From the NCBI GenBank assembly GCA_018666055.1, contig JABJAS010000069.1, positions 1-9,343 of the forward strand: DNA of 9,343 bases, given 5' to 3'. The notes below the pieces were generated by a model. That model was not told the DNA's origin, did not search any database, and saw only the letters and a list, made by a program, of their open reading frames with translations. Below, piece by piece: positions 1 to 6,710 of this stretch. Source of the DNA: Halieaceae bacterium (GTDB lineage Bacteria > Pseudomonadota > Gammaproteobacteria > Pseudomonadales > Halieaceae). Each line of letters starts with the position of its first letter. The first letter of the stretch is position 1. A program made the translations under genes and the position numbers.

Positions 1-376
1 CTTTAACCTGCGATTCAGCACCGAAATCACCGCTAAGGACATTAAGAGTCGATGCGAATCGATTCTTCAAAACCACGGACTGCACTACGATCTGACGTGG
101 TCACTGAGCGGAGAGCCTTTCTTAACCGAGCCAGGCGCACTGCTTGATGCGATTAAAGACAGTATTCAGGCGGTGACCGGGCTTGATCCTGAAGTCTCGA
201 CCGGCGGGGGCACGTCTGACGGCCGGTTCATCGCACCCACCGGCGCGCAGGTGGTCGAGTTGGGGCACATCAATAGCACCATCCACCAGTGCAATGAGCG
301 CGTCAGCATGGCAGATATCCCAACCCTCACTGCCCTCTATCTGGCAATACTCAAACGCCTTTTACCTGATGAGTGA
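1..376 (+). CDS. dapE: Succinyl-diaminopimelate desuccinylase DapE, C-terminal part (5' end outside window)
   Basis: DapE is a di-zinc M20-family amidohydrolase that removes succinate from N-succinyl-LL-diaminopimelate in the DAP/lysine pathway in the cytoplasm. Only the last 124 residues are visible, read from base 2. The frame is open to the left edge, so the start lies outside. The diagnostic C-terminal block is present: the GGTSDGRF stretch, then GAQVVELG, then a segment with His and Asn-Glu (IHQCNE). The histidine there is the conserved late metal ligand of the family. The fragment starts inside the lid/dimerization region, where FNLRFSTE corresponds to the usual 'NxRFS' strand. The stop TGA at 374-376 lies 5 bp from the stop of the convergent gene at 382, with no convincing terminator between. 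A second gene of the same pathway, dapA, lies about 5 kb away on the other strand. Family identity is secure. Confidence 0.95.
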   Translation, partial: FNLRFSTEITAKDIKSRCESILQNHGLHYDLTWSLSGEPFLTEPGALLDAIKDSIQAVTGLDPEVSTGGGTSDGRFIAPTGAQVVELGHINSTIHQCNERVSMADIPTLTALYLAILKRLLPDE

Positions 377-381
377 CCGCT

Positions 382-1008
382 CTAACGCTTGGTCGACGCT
401 CGCTCACTGAGCCACTGTGCTGGTTGCATTAGCGCAAGCTGCAGACCTTGGTCTTGCCAGCTTGATTGCTCGACATAGGTCCACGTTTCCGTTAACGCCT
501 GCAGTCCGGCACCCAAAGCACTATGGGCTGACGTGGCCGGGGACAAGATCGTCATGCCGATACTTTCCGGTGGCGACATCACCGCCCTCGCGGCTGCGGC
601 ACTCATGACAACGCTCTCAACAAAACCTCTGGTGTGATCCAAAGTCACTTCTAATGACGGCACTGCCAACGACACTTCTACTCCCGTTCCGAGTGGCGCA
701 GGATGATGTCTTGCGTCCCAAGGCGGCAGCACCAATACCACCTCTTCAACCGGACTGCGCTGTCGCAACAAATCAGACAGCAAACCCGCTCCAATAATGG
801 TACCCGGATCGGCATCGTGCCATTCCGGCTCTAAATCGCCTGATTGACCAGTGGAGGTTTGCTCGTTCACCGCCGCCCTGAGGCCCTCTGCTGCCGCGAG
901 CCCCCCGCAAAATACCTGCCGAGTGTGTCGATGGGACCGAACGGCACCCACGGCAACGTCTATGGCGAGGTGTTCAATGCCAATCCAAATGCAACTCGCT
1001 ATCGTCAA
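382..1008 (-). CDS. Unrecognised 208-aa protein
   Basis: I do not recognise a family. The frame is open for 208 codons and codon choice looks like that of neighbouring genes, which argues that it is real. No ATG occurs near its 5' end. I chose the TTG at 1008-1006 because AGAGGAG (RNA-like strand, 1023-1017) precedes it by 8 nt, and because an in-frame TAG at 1029-1027 limits any extension. The protein is Ala/Val/Leu-rich with no clear signal peptide or membrane helix. Visible landmarks are a hydrophobic strand before LPPWDARHHP (about residues 90-105), a long Ala/Ser-rich middle (FVESVVMSAAAARAV), and LSPATSAHSALGAG. It ends in a charged tail, SERASTKR. It lies downstream of rsmJ on the same strand across a 153-bp gap of repeats, and converges on dapE. 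Function is unknown. A chance open frame is the alternative. Confidence 0.6.
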   Translation of the reverse strand: MTIASCIWIGIEHLAIDVAVGAVRSHRHTRQVFCGGLAAAEGLRAAVNEQTSTGQSGDLEPEWHDADPGTIIGAGLLSDLLRQRSPVEEVVLVLPPWDARHHPAPLGTGVEVSLAVPSLEVTLDHTRGFVESVVMSAAAARAVMSPPESIGMTILSPATSAHSALGAGLQALTETWTYVEQSSWQDQGLQLALMQPAQWLSERASTKR

Positions 1009-1016
1009 CGCTACCG

Positions 1017-1023
1017 CTCCTCT
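1017..1023 (-). promoter_or_regulatory. Shine-Dalgarno site that decides a TTG start
   Basis: The minus strand reads AGAGGAG, then 8 nt, then TTG at 1008-1006. It is one of the strongest ribosome-binding sequences in the window, and it supports the non-ATG start of the unrecognised gene. Inferred from sequence only. Confidence 0.55.
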
Positions 1024-1031
1024 GCACTACT

Positions 1032-1075
1032 GCGCTATCTCAGCGCTATCTCAGCGCTATCTCAGCGCTATCTGA
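1032..1075. repeat. Four tandem copies of an 11-bp repeat (GCGCTATCTCA)
   Basis: Positions 1032-1042, 1043-1053 and 1054-1064 are identical GCGCTATCTCA units, and 1065-1075 is a fourth copy with one change (GCGCTATCTGA). The three inner junctions each create the palindrome AGCGCT. The unit is close to one helical turn, so the copies face the same side of the DNA. The array lies between the stop of rsmJ (1162) and the start of the unrecognised minus-strand gene (1008), 24 bp from that start and 9 bp from its Shine-Dalgarno. Because 11 is not a multiple of three, all minus-strand frames meet stops within the array, so it is probably not coding. It could be a set of binding sites or a slippage-prone array. 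Confidence 0.85.
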
Positions 1076-1084
1076 CACGGTGTC
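1074..1084. repeat. Perfect 11-bp dyad GACACGGTGTC next to the tandem repeats
   Basis: GACAC, one central G, then GTGTC form a perfect inverted repeat that overlaps the last two bases of the tandem array. The arms are only 5 bp, so a stable RNA hairpin is unlikely. A small protein-binding dyad is possible but not shown, and a chance match of this length is also possible. Confidence 0.4.
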
Positions 1085-1161
1085 CTACTGGCTCTCTCTG
1101 CTGGTTCTTCTCTGCCGCGACACGCGCCCTGCTATGGCTGCAGCGGCGGCGGTTGTCTCAC

Positions 1162-1944
1162 TCAGCCGCCACGAACATGGCGAACAAACACATCAAACCT
1201 CACTGACTTGCCGGATAAGGCGAAAGACGCTTTTCGCTTTCCCAACACTGGCGCCTTTAATGGGCGTTTGACCACAATACGATCAACGGCCTGCTGCCAA
1301 GCCCAGTTCATTAACGACTCTCCCCCGTCATTGGACGCCGATAAGTACTGCAACATCATCGCCTCTTTTTTAACCGCCGCTGCCTTTTTGCGCTCGGGAA
1401 ACATGGGGTCCATATAAATTACGGTTGCGGCACCCAAGGACTGCGCTTCACTCTTACCGACATGAACCGTCATTCGCTCCGCCGCATCACGAACGCCATC
1501 ATAACGACTCACTTGGGCGCACAAAATCGCGTCATGTAACAACCAGGCCAGCGCAGGAGTTTGCTCACACAAGGTTACTCGACACCCTAAATCGGCGAGC
1601 ACAAACGCATCTCGCCCTAAACCGCCCGTGGCATCGAACACAACAGGATGTCGATCACTCTTGACACCAACCGCCCTACCCAATAGCTCATTTTGGCCAC
1701 CATGACGTCGATGTAACATCGCCGCTGAATCGTACCGTATTGCTACTTTGAGCCCTGCTGTTTCCAGCCATGCGCTTGTTTCACCCACGATCAGCTCAAT
1801 CTCGTCTGACCTCAATGCTGGGTTATAAGGCAAAGCCAGTTGCGCTGCTGCCTCTTGTGCACGCAGCGGTGATTCGCCAAGCACTGGCCTCACAACAAGC
1901 TGCTTTACGGTGTGGTCTGAAAGCTGAGGGGGGGGAATTTGCAT
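1162..1944 (-). CDS. rsmJ: 16S rRNA (guanine(1516)-N(2))-methyltransferase RsmJ
   Basis: RsmJ (formerly YhiQ) methylates G1516 of 16S rRNA using S-adenosylmethionine. The ORF gives 260 aa, close to the roughly 250 aa usual for the family. The class I methyltransferase SAM loop is VFDATGGLGRDAF (about residues 102-114), followed by an acidic residue at the end of strand 2 (LCEQTP, 125-130). The catalytic motif IV region is YMDPMFPERKK (177-187), and VKKEAMMLQYL (191-201) follows, as expected in this family. The ATG at 1944-1942 lacks a good Shine-Dalgarno and adds about 18 residues before the first family-like segment (SPLRAQEAAAQLALPY). A GTG start near residues 18 or 21 is therefore possible. 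The gene is divergent from the LRR lipoprotein gene. Its stop lies 77 bp from the dyad and tandem array. Confidence 0.93.
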   Translation of the reverse strand: MQIPPPQLSDHTVKQLVVRPVLGESPLRAQEAAAQLALPYNPALRSDEIELIVGETSAWLETAGLKVAIRYDSAAMLHRRHGGQNELLGRAVGVKSDRHPVVFDATGGLGRDAFVLADLGCRVTLCEQTPALAWLLHDAILCAQVSRYDGVRDAAERMTVHVGKSEAQSLGAATVIYMDPMFPERKKAAAVKKEAMMLQYLSASNDGGESLMNWAWQQAVDRIVVKRPLKAPVLGKRKASFALSGKSVRFDVFVRHVRGG

Positions 1945-1993
1945 TCAATGGGGGGCCATGCTTGACTACGCGCCCGTGTATCTTAATCGTTAT

Positions 1994-2527
1994 ATGACCT
2001 CACTGAGTATCGTTTTTAGCCATCGGCCTCTCTGTCTGCTGGCGACGATCCTCTTGTGGCTACCCGGCTGCGAGACGTTGGACCGCTATGACATCACCAT
2101 GAATGAGGTACCGGTTTACCGAGCCGCCTCCGTCGCGACAGTGTCTGGCGTAGAGGACACAGCATTAGCACAGTGTCTTCAACAAACCCTCAACGATGCC
2201 AAAGCGACTACTTTGACTGACTTAACATCGCTTAATTGCAGTCACGGGGGCATTACGACGCTGGCCGGACTAGCGCAATTTACGGGACTTAAATCATTAA
2301 AGCTCAGCGGCAATCACATCCGCAATCTGTTGGTACTGGAAAGACTCGTCAAGCTCGAGGCACTTTGGCTCGATAACAACAAAGTAATCGATCCGATTCC
2401 TGTGTTACGCATGGTCAACATTCGCCAGCTTGATCTCTCCGCTAACCCGTCACTACAGTGCCCTGAACGGACTGAAATGCGTCCACAACTGGCCATCACC
2501 CTGCCGGAGCACTGTCGATCCTCATGA
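1994..2527 (+). CDS. Leucine-rich-repeat lipoprotein
   Basis: The 177-aa product has a lipoprotein signal peptide: a hydrophobic stretch (LCLLATILLW) followed by lipobox LPGC, with Cys26 as the lipidation site. The residue after Cys is Glu, so there is no Asp-type inner-membrane retention signal and outer-membrane sorting is likely. After a linker of about 60 residues come about four leucine-rich repeats of roughly 22 residues. Their pattern is L-x-x-L-x-L-x-x-N-x-I (LKSLKLSGNHI, LEALWLDNNKV, IRQLDLSANPS), preceded by a weaker first repeat. Such repeats usually bind proteins, but no partner is evident. I prefer ATG 1994 because it gives a normal-length signal peptide. An in-frame ATG at 1958 would add 12 residues, and neither has a clear Shine-Dalgarno. 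The stop overlaps the acyltransferase start (ATGA), so the two genes are probably cotranscribed and translationally coupled. Confidence 0.85.
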   Translation: MTSLSIVFSHRPLCLLATILLWLPGCETLDRYDITMNEVPVYRAASVATVSGVEDTALAQCLQQTLNDAKATTLTDLTSLNCSHGGITTLAGLAQFTGLKSLKLSGNHIRNLLVLERLVKLEALWLDNNKVIDPIPVLRMVNIRQLDLSANPSLQCPERTEMRPQLAITLPEHCRSS

Positions 2528-3387
2528 CCTATTGGCTCTACAGAACACTCGCGCTGCTACCACTCCCGATGAAATATGGTTTATCGAGTATGGCTGCATG
2601 GTTACTGGGCACCGTTTTTCGTTACCGCGCCCGCGTCGTAGCTAACAATTTACGCAACGCCTTCCCAGAACAAAGTGAGCAATGGCGCAAAGCCGTAGCC
2701 CAGCGTTTTTATCGACAGTTTACCGATGTCACGATGGAGATCCTTCACACATCGCGGATGAGCCTTGATGATTTCGCAAAAAGAGTCACGGTAGGGGGGA
2801 TCGATGAGTTAGACCGCCTCTCTGAGAATCGAACTCGATCCGTCATCGTATTGACCATTCACCAAGGCAATTGGGAATGGATGATGCACGCTGCCAATGC
2901 CCATACCGGCATTGCGATCGACCCCGTCTATCGACGCCTTCATAGCCCGGGAGCAGATCGATTTGCTTACGAAGCCAGAAGCCAGTTTGGTGGGCAACCC
3001 ATTCTCATGGAGAGGGTGGCGAGAAATGTTTTAAAGCACCGTAGGCGCTGCCGCGCACTGGTGCTAGTCGCCGACCAATCTCCGGGACAACGCGATAATA
3101 TTTACTGGACACAATGGCTTAATCAACCGACCGCTTTCTTTACGGGACCGGCAACCATCGCCCAACTGACCAAATTCCCGGTCATGTTTGCTCGCTGTCG
3201 ACGGGAGTCGCGCGGGCATTATCACCTGCAACTCATGCCGATAACGGAAACACCTGAACAGGCAACGCCCGAAGAGATCATCGAAGCTTATGCTCGCGTT
3301 GCGGAGGAATCGATCCAGGCGGAACCCGAGAGCTTTTTGTGGTCTAACCGTCGCTGGAAACACCAACCGCCCGATGACTTCGCCTGA
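2524..3387 (+). CDS. LpxL/HtrB-family lysophospholipid acyltransferase
   Basis: This 287-aa protein belongs to the lipid A late-acyltransferase family (LpxL/LpxM/HtrB), inner-membrane enzymes that move an acyl chain from acyl-ACP to lipid A or a related lipid. It has a hydrophobic N-terminal segment (residues 5-32) followed by the basic, Asn-rich stretch RARVVANNLRNAFPE, as is usual. The catalytic H-x4-D/E motif is HQGNWE (His113, Glu118). Family blocks ADQSPG (183-188), PTAFFTGPA (202-210) and FLWSNRRWKH near the C-terminus are all present. The ATG overlaps the stop of the LRR lipoprotein gene, so expression is likely coupled. A GGAG lies 14 nt upstream, rather far. The gene converges on the MBL hydrolase gene with only 3 bp between stops. 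Which acceptor lipid and chain length it uses cannot be read from the sequence. Confidence 0.9.
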   Translation: MTYWLYRTLALLPLPMKYGLSSMAAWLLGTVFRYRARVVANNLRNAFPEQSEQWRKAVAQRFYRQFTDVTMEILHTSRMSLDDFAKRVTVGGIDELDRLSENRTRSVIVLTIHQGNWEWMMHAANAHTGIAIDPVYRRLHSPGADRFAYEARSQFGGQPILMERVARNVLKHRRRCRALVLVADQSPGQRDNIYWTQWLNQPTAFFTGPATIAQLTKFPVMFARCRRESRGHYHLQLMPITETPEQATPEEIIEAYARVAEESIQAEPESFLWSNRRWKHQPPDDFA

Positions 3388-3390
3388 CAA

Positions 3391-4188
3391 CTACGCGCTG
3401 GCAGCAGTCTCCGGCACCCTATTTCCGCAATCAACATCAACCCACTTAAAGCCGCTTTCTTGCGTCGCATGAATAATCGTACAGTGCGCTCGATCTGACC
3501 AGCCCGCTAGCATGGCATCAGCCAGCTCCGGGCGATTATTTTGTTGACTCAAATGCGCAACAAACAATAATTTAAGGTTGGTGGTGTCAGCACAATCAAG
3601 AAACTGCCTCGCTTGGGCGTTCGCTAAGTGCCCAAAGTCGCCCCCCACTCGGGTTTTGATCGAGCGCGGATACGGGCCTCTCATCAACATATCAGGGTCA
3701 TGATTGAACTCTAAAACTAAGGCGTCACAGCGCGCAAAAGCTTTTAGCACGTGCGGAGTGATACTGCCCAAATCAGTCAGAATCCCCAGTTTTACATGGT
3801 CATGCTGCAGGCAGTACTGCACTGGTTCGCGCGCATCATGTGGCACGGGTTCCGCCGCTACCTGCAAATCACCCAGGTCAAAACGATCACCAGGCCGGAT
3901 GAGCACACGACGGGTGAGACTCGTAAATTGGCGACTGGATGCAGTACCTGCAGTGAGGAAAACGGGGAGATCGTAGGCTCTAGCAAGCGCGCTAACACCG
4001 CGGCTATGATCCCCATGCTCATGGGTTACCAAAATCGCGTCAATATCGTTTCCGGTGATCTGCTGCGAGGCAAGACGTAGCTCCATTTCTTTGCGAGGCA
4101 AGCCACAGTCTATCAGCACAAGCGTCTCACCCGTGTCGACCAACGTCGCGTTCCCTTTGCTACCGCTGCCGAGGGACGCGATCCGCAT
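3391..4188 (-). CDS. MBL-fold metallohydrolase (PhnP/YycJ-like)
   Basis: The 265-aa product is a cytoplasmic metallo-beta-lactamase-fold hydrolase. It begins with the family signature MRIASLGSGSKGNATLV and has the metal motif THEHGDH (His56, His58, Asp60, His61). Further likely ligands are His117 (PVPHDA), Asp139 (LTDLGS), the FNHDPDML block (161-168) and His212 (VAHLSQQNN). The pattern SIKTRV..DFGHLAN matches the PhnP/YycJ (WalJ) type of the superfamily rather than true beta-lactamases. The substrate is unknown, and phosphodiesterase or nuclease activity is the general expectation. The ATG overlaps the bamC stop by one base (TAATG), so translation is coupled. In Pseudomonas the same dapA-bamC-MBL order is, as I recall it, followed by purC. 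Here it ends instead against a convergent acyltransferase gene. Confidence 0.92.
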   Translation of the reverse strand: MRIASLGSGSKGNATLVDTGETLVLIDCGLPRKEMELRLASQQITGNDIDAILVTHEHGDHSRGVSALARAYDLPVFLTAGTASSRQFTSLTRRVLIRPGDRFDLGDLQVAAEPVPHDAREPVQYCLQHDHVKLGILTDLGSITPHVLKAFARCDALVLEFNHDPDMLMRGPYPRSIKTRVGGDFGHLANAQARQFLDCADTTNLKLLFVAHLSQQNNRPELADAMLAGWSDRAHCTIIHATQESGFKWVDVDCGNRVPETAASA

Positions 4189-5219
4189 TAAGTGATATTG
4201 CCTCGCAAGATCGTAAGGAGCGCTTGCTGGTCTCGTCGATCAACCTCCTCCCCCTCAGGTCCATGCAATGTGATAAGCACTGCATCTGCATCGACACGAT
4301 CAAGCCTTATTTGATATCGATGCCCAGCCAAGGGGTGCTCTTCCTCCCCACCCCAAAGCCAATCGAACCAGCCACTCTCATCTTCGTCTTCAGGTCCAAT
4401 AAACGTGACATAAAGAATTCCCTGGCTTCGATCTCTATCATCGATCGCAAAATCAGCATCAGCGGTCCCTTTGATCACAGACGCCCAAGCTCGATCAAAT
4501 GGCAGTTGGAGGCGAATCCGCGTCGCTTGCTCGGTATCTTCAAGCGCAATACGGCCTGAATCGCTCATCGCTCGATCTGCCATCATGGAGATTGGTGCGG
4601 CGTCCGCGCTATTAGCAAGATACTGCGCCACGTCTTGTAACATCTGACGCTCGAGCTCTTGATCATCTGATTGCTCCGGCCAGCTCACCTCTTCAACGCC
4701 TCTATCTTGCTGTAAAACGTGGAGCTCCGAGGTATTGCGTTGAACACCTGTATCAACACGAAACCGAAATCTCACTGCGAGCTCTCGCTCTTCCAACTTG
4801 AACCATTGGCTGTCAATGAGTCCCGCCTCGGCATCGACTGACGATACGCCGATCGCGCTGGTCGTAAGAAAAGCTCTGACCTGTGGCCATAATTTTCCGG
4901 GCGCAACGTTAACCAAGGCCCAGCGCTCATCGGACAGACTCTGTATCCGAACGGCATCGGCTTGATTATTTGCTGTCAGTGGCGTCGGTCGAGGGGTTTC
5001 AAATTGTGTGGCGAGTTGAGCGTTTTCCGTCACTGCCGGCACCGGATAATCCGGCTGTATCGATTCCGCGGATAAGTTAGGCGGCACGTCGATCGGCGTC
5101 AGCTCTGGCGCAGTCTGGTAACGGCTGGCGTTGTCTGGAAACAACCCATCCTCGCCTAACAACCAGCTGCACCCCGACAAGGTGGCCACAAGGACAGTAC
5201 ACAAACCTAAGCGAATCAC
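4188..5219 (-). CDS. bamC: Outer-membrane assembly lipoprotein BamC (NlpB)
   Basis: BamC is a lipoprotein subunit of the BAM complex, which inserts beta-barrel proteins into the outer membrane. The 343-aa product starts at GTG and has a short signal peptide with lipobox LSGC (Cys17). The conserved unstructured N-terminal region follows: GLFPDNASRYQTAPELTPIDVPPNLS, a stretch that in characterised BamC binds BamD. Two helix-grip domains follow, roughly residues 95-200 and 230-343. The second contains an acidic, Trp-rich loop (residues about 290-310, EDEDESGWFDWLWGGEEE) that seems lineage-specific. The GTG start overlaps the dapA stop (GTGA). A GGAGG at 5235-5231 lies 11 nt upstream within dapA. 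It is the middle gene of the dapA operon, and expression is probably coupled on both sides. Confidence 0.93.
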   Translation of the reverse strand: MIRLGLCTVLVATLSGCSWLLGEDGLFPDNASRYQTAPELTPIDVPPNLSAESIQPDYPVPAVTENAQLATQFETPRPTPLTANNQADAVRIQSLSDERWALVNVAPGKLWPQVRAFLTTSAIGVSSVDAEAGLIDSQWFKLEERELAVRFRFRVDTGVQRNTSELHVLQQDRGVEEVSWPEQSDDQELERQMLQDVAQYLANSADAAPISMMADRAMSDSGRIALEDTEQATRIRLQLPFDRAWASVIKGTADADFAIDDRDRSQGILYVTFIGPEDEDESGWFDWLWGGEEEHPLAGHRYQIRLDRVDADAVLITLHGPEGEEVDRRDQQALLTILRGNIT

Positions 5220-6088
5220 GCGAAGTATGCCTCCAATGCGCGCTGCAGTGCAGCGTGGTGTCCTGCCGATAATGGTGTCAGTGGCAATCTAATACCCTCG
5301 GTAATCATACCTCGGAATGCCATCGCCCACTTGATCGGGATGGGATTAGATTCAGCAAACAACAAGTGATTCAAGTCAGCCAAGCGTGCATCGATCGCAG
5401 CAGCGGCTTCCCAGTCTGCTGCAAAAGCTGCGTTACACATCGCCGCCATATCCGGTGCGGCAATATTCGCTGTCACCGAAATATTGCCCTGACCACCATG
5501 GCGCATCAATTCTAACGCCGTTGCGTCGTCACCTGAAAATACGGCAAATCCATCGGGTACGGCACTGATCAGCTCAGCACCTCTGGCGACGTCACCCGTG
5601 GCATCTTTCACGGCAACTATTGTGTCGATCTGACTGAGTTTGATCACCGTGTCATTCAGTAAATCACAGCTGGTGCGACCCGGCACGTTATACAAAATGA
5701 TGGGCAAGTTCACGGCTCGCGCTACCGCTTGAAAATGCTGGAACAGCCCATCTTGTGTCGGTTTATTGTAGTAAGGCGTCACCGACAGCGAGTAATCAGC
5801 ACCTGCCTCGGCAGCGGCCACGGTCAATTCGATCGCCTCGTGGGTAGAGTTACCGCCGGTCCCTGCCACAACGGGAATTCTGCCGCCCGACTGCTCCACC
5901 GCAAAGCGAATCAGCTCACAGTGCTCCGGCACCGTTAACGTCGGACTCTCACCAGTCGTCCCTACAACACAAATTGCCGCGGTACCCGACTCGATATGAT
6001 ATTCGATCAACGTCGCCATCGCTGCCCAATCAATGGCACCATCAGGGTGCATGGGCGTTACCAACGCAACAATGCTTCCGGTTATCAT
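5216..6088 (-). CDS. dapA: 4-hydroxy-tetrahydrodipicolinate synthase DapA
   Basis: DapA condenses pyruvate with aspartate semialdehyde, the first committed step to diaminopimelate and lysine. The 290-aa protein keeps the Escherichia coli numbering exactly at the catalytic positions. Schiff-base Lys161 is in AVKDATGD, the triad is Thr44, Tyr107 and Tyr133, and Arg138 is in YNVPGRTS, with the GTTGES loop at 43-48. I placed the start at ATG 6088-6086 (MITGSIVALVTP). GGAG 7 nt upstream (6099-6096) supports this, and family members begin here. The frame stays open to 6178, but those 30 extra codons look nothing like DapA. It is the first gene of a tight operon with bamC and the MBL hydrolase gene, and is divergent from the DUF3806 gene. 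A putative sigma70 promoter lies at 6170-6143. Confidence 0.97.
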   Translation of the reverse strand: MITGSIVALVTPMHPDGAIDWAAMATLIEYHIESGTAAICVVGTTGESPTLTVPEHCELIRFAVEQSGGRIPVVAGTGGNSTHEAIELTVAAAEAGADYSLSVTPYYNKPTQDGLFQHFQAVARAVNLPIILYNVPGRTSCDLLNDTVIKLSQIDTIVAVKDATGDVARGAELISAVPDGFAVFSGDDATALELMRHGGQGNISVTANIAAPDMAAMCNAAFAADWEAAAAIDARLADLNHLLFAESNPIPIKWAMAFRGMITEGIRLPLTPLSAGHHAALQRALEAYFA

Positions 6089-6131
6089 CGATTCACTCCG
6101 GGGGATGCCTCGGCCAGCAAGGACACAAACT

Positions 6132-6710
6132 ATGGTGCCGCAATTATCCACTACGGACCGAGATTCACAACCACCCATTGCTATTCGCTTCCACTATTTG
6201 GCAAATCAGGTGGGGAAACTCTGTTTGCTGGGTCTTTTGGCCGTATATTCGACACTGAGCGTGGGGCAAGACACTGATTTAGAGGTTCGTATCGAACCAC
6301 TTACCGCAATCGATCAACAGTTCATGTCAGAACAACGAGTCCGGGTTGAGCAGCTCGCCAATCGACTAGGGCGCAATCTTTCAGGCCGAGCAGCACGAGA
6401 CATCGATACGTTGCAAAGACTACTCGACGATGGCTTAGTGCCGTCGACAGACACCTTAGCACTCCAAGCGATGGGAGTGGTGTTTGGGGATCTGCTCGGC
6501 AGCCATCTCGATATGAGTTGGATAGTCTATCGCGATAACGCCGGTCGCTCACGAGCATTGAGCCACCGAGATGCCGATGTCACTTTATTCCCGATGACCA
6601 TGATTTCTCGACGCCACCAGAACGGCAGCACTCGGCGCCTACAGTCGCTGTATGACGAAACAGTGGCAGATATTCGACCCCTACTGCCTGGTGGCAAGTG
6701 GTTACCATAG
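6132..6710 (+). CDS. Exported DUF3806 domain protein
   Basis: The product (192 aa from ATG 6132) has a hydrophobic segment at about residues 29-45 (GKLCLLGLLAVYSTLSVG, followed by QDTDL), consistent with an N-terminal export signal or anchor. The C-terminal half matches the DUF3806 pattern: LQAMGVVFGDLLGSHLDMSW (111-130), then YRDNAGRSRALSH, then LFPMTMISRRHQNG (152-165). The domain has no known function that I can name. The start is uncertain. ATG 6132 has AAGGA (6119-6123) 8 nt upstream, but it gives an unusually long 27-residue region before the hydrophobic core. GTG 6210 would give a compact signal peptide but lacks a Shine-Dalgarno. The gene is divergent from dapA and is followed by a 266-bp non-coding stretch, so it is probably monocistronic. 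Many marine gammaproteobacteria, as I recall, carry such proteins. Confidence 0.8.
   Translation: MVPQLSTTDRDSQPPIAIRFHYLANQVGKLCLLGLLAVYSTLSVGQDTDLEVRIEPLTAIDQQFMSEQRVRVEQLANRLGRNLSGRAARDIDTLQRLLDDGLVPSTDTLALQAMGVVFGDLLGSHLDMSWIVYRDNAGRSRALSHRDADVTLFPMTMISRRHQNGSTRRLQSLYDETVADIRPLLPGGKWLP
6143..6170 (-). promoter_or_regulatory. Putative sigma70 promoter of the dapA-bamC-MBL operon
   Basis: On the minus strand TTGTGA (6170-6165) and GATAAT (6148-6143) are separated by 16 bp. They match the -35 consensus at 4 of 6 positions and the -10 at 5 of 6. Transcription would start near 6136, leaving a leader of about 48 nt with the GGAG Shine-Dalgarno close to the dapA ATG. If the divergent DUF3806 gene starts at 6132, the promoter lies inside its first codons. 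Predicted by eye. Confidence 0.45.

Noticed and set aside
372..408. Imperfect inverted repeat AGTGACCG / CGCTCACT at the dapE junction as a bidirectional terminator
   Set aside because: It has a mismatch in an 8-bp stem, a loop of over 20 bases and no T-run.
1032..1075. CRISPR-like array
   Set aside because: The units are 11 bp and contiguous, with no spacers and no cas genes nearby.
844..1206. Plus-strand 120-codon ORF across the tandem repeats
   Set aside because: It owes its composition (repeated Arg-Tyr-Leu-Ser-Ala) to the 11-bp array and lies antisense to a better-supported gene. There is no family resemblance.
1958..1993. Longer start for the LRR lipoprotein at ATG 1958
   Set aside because: It would give an overlong signal peptide with a polar start. 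Not excluded, since neither start has a clear Shine-Dalgarno.
1962..1995. TTGACT plus TATATG as a promoter for the LRR lipoprotein gene
   Set aside because: The -35-like element is good, but the spacing to any -10-like hexamer (11 or 22-23 bp) is outside the usual range.
6089..6178. 30-codon upstream extension of dapA
   Set aside because: It does not resemble DapA, the good Shine-Dalgarno sits at the internal ATG 6088, and catalytic residue numbering matches E. coli DapA only from that ATG.
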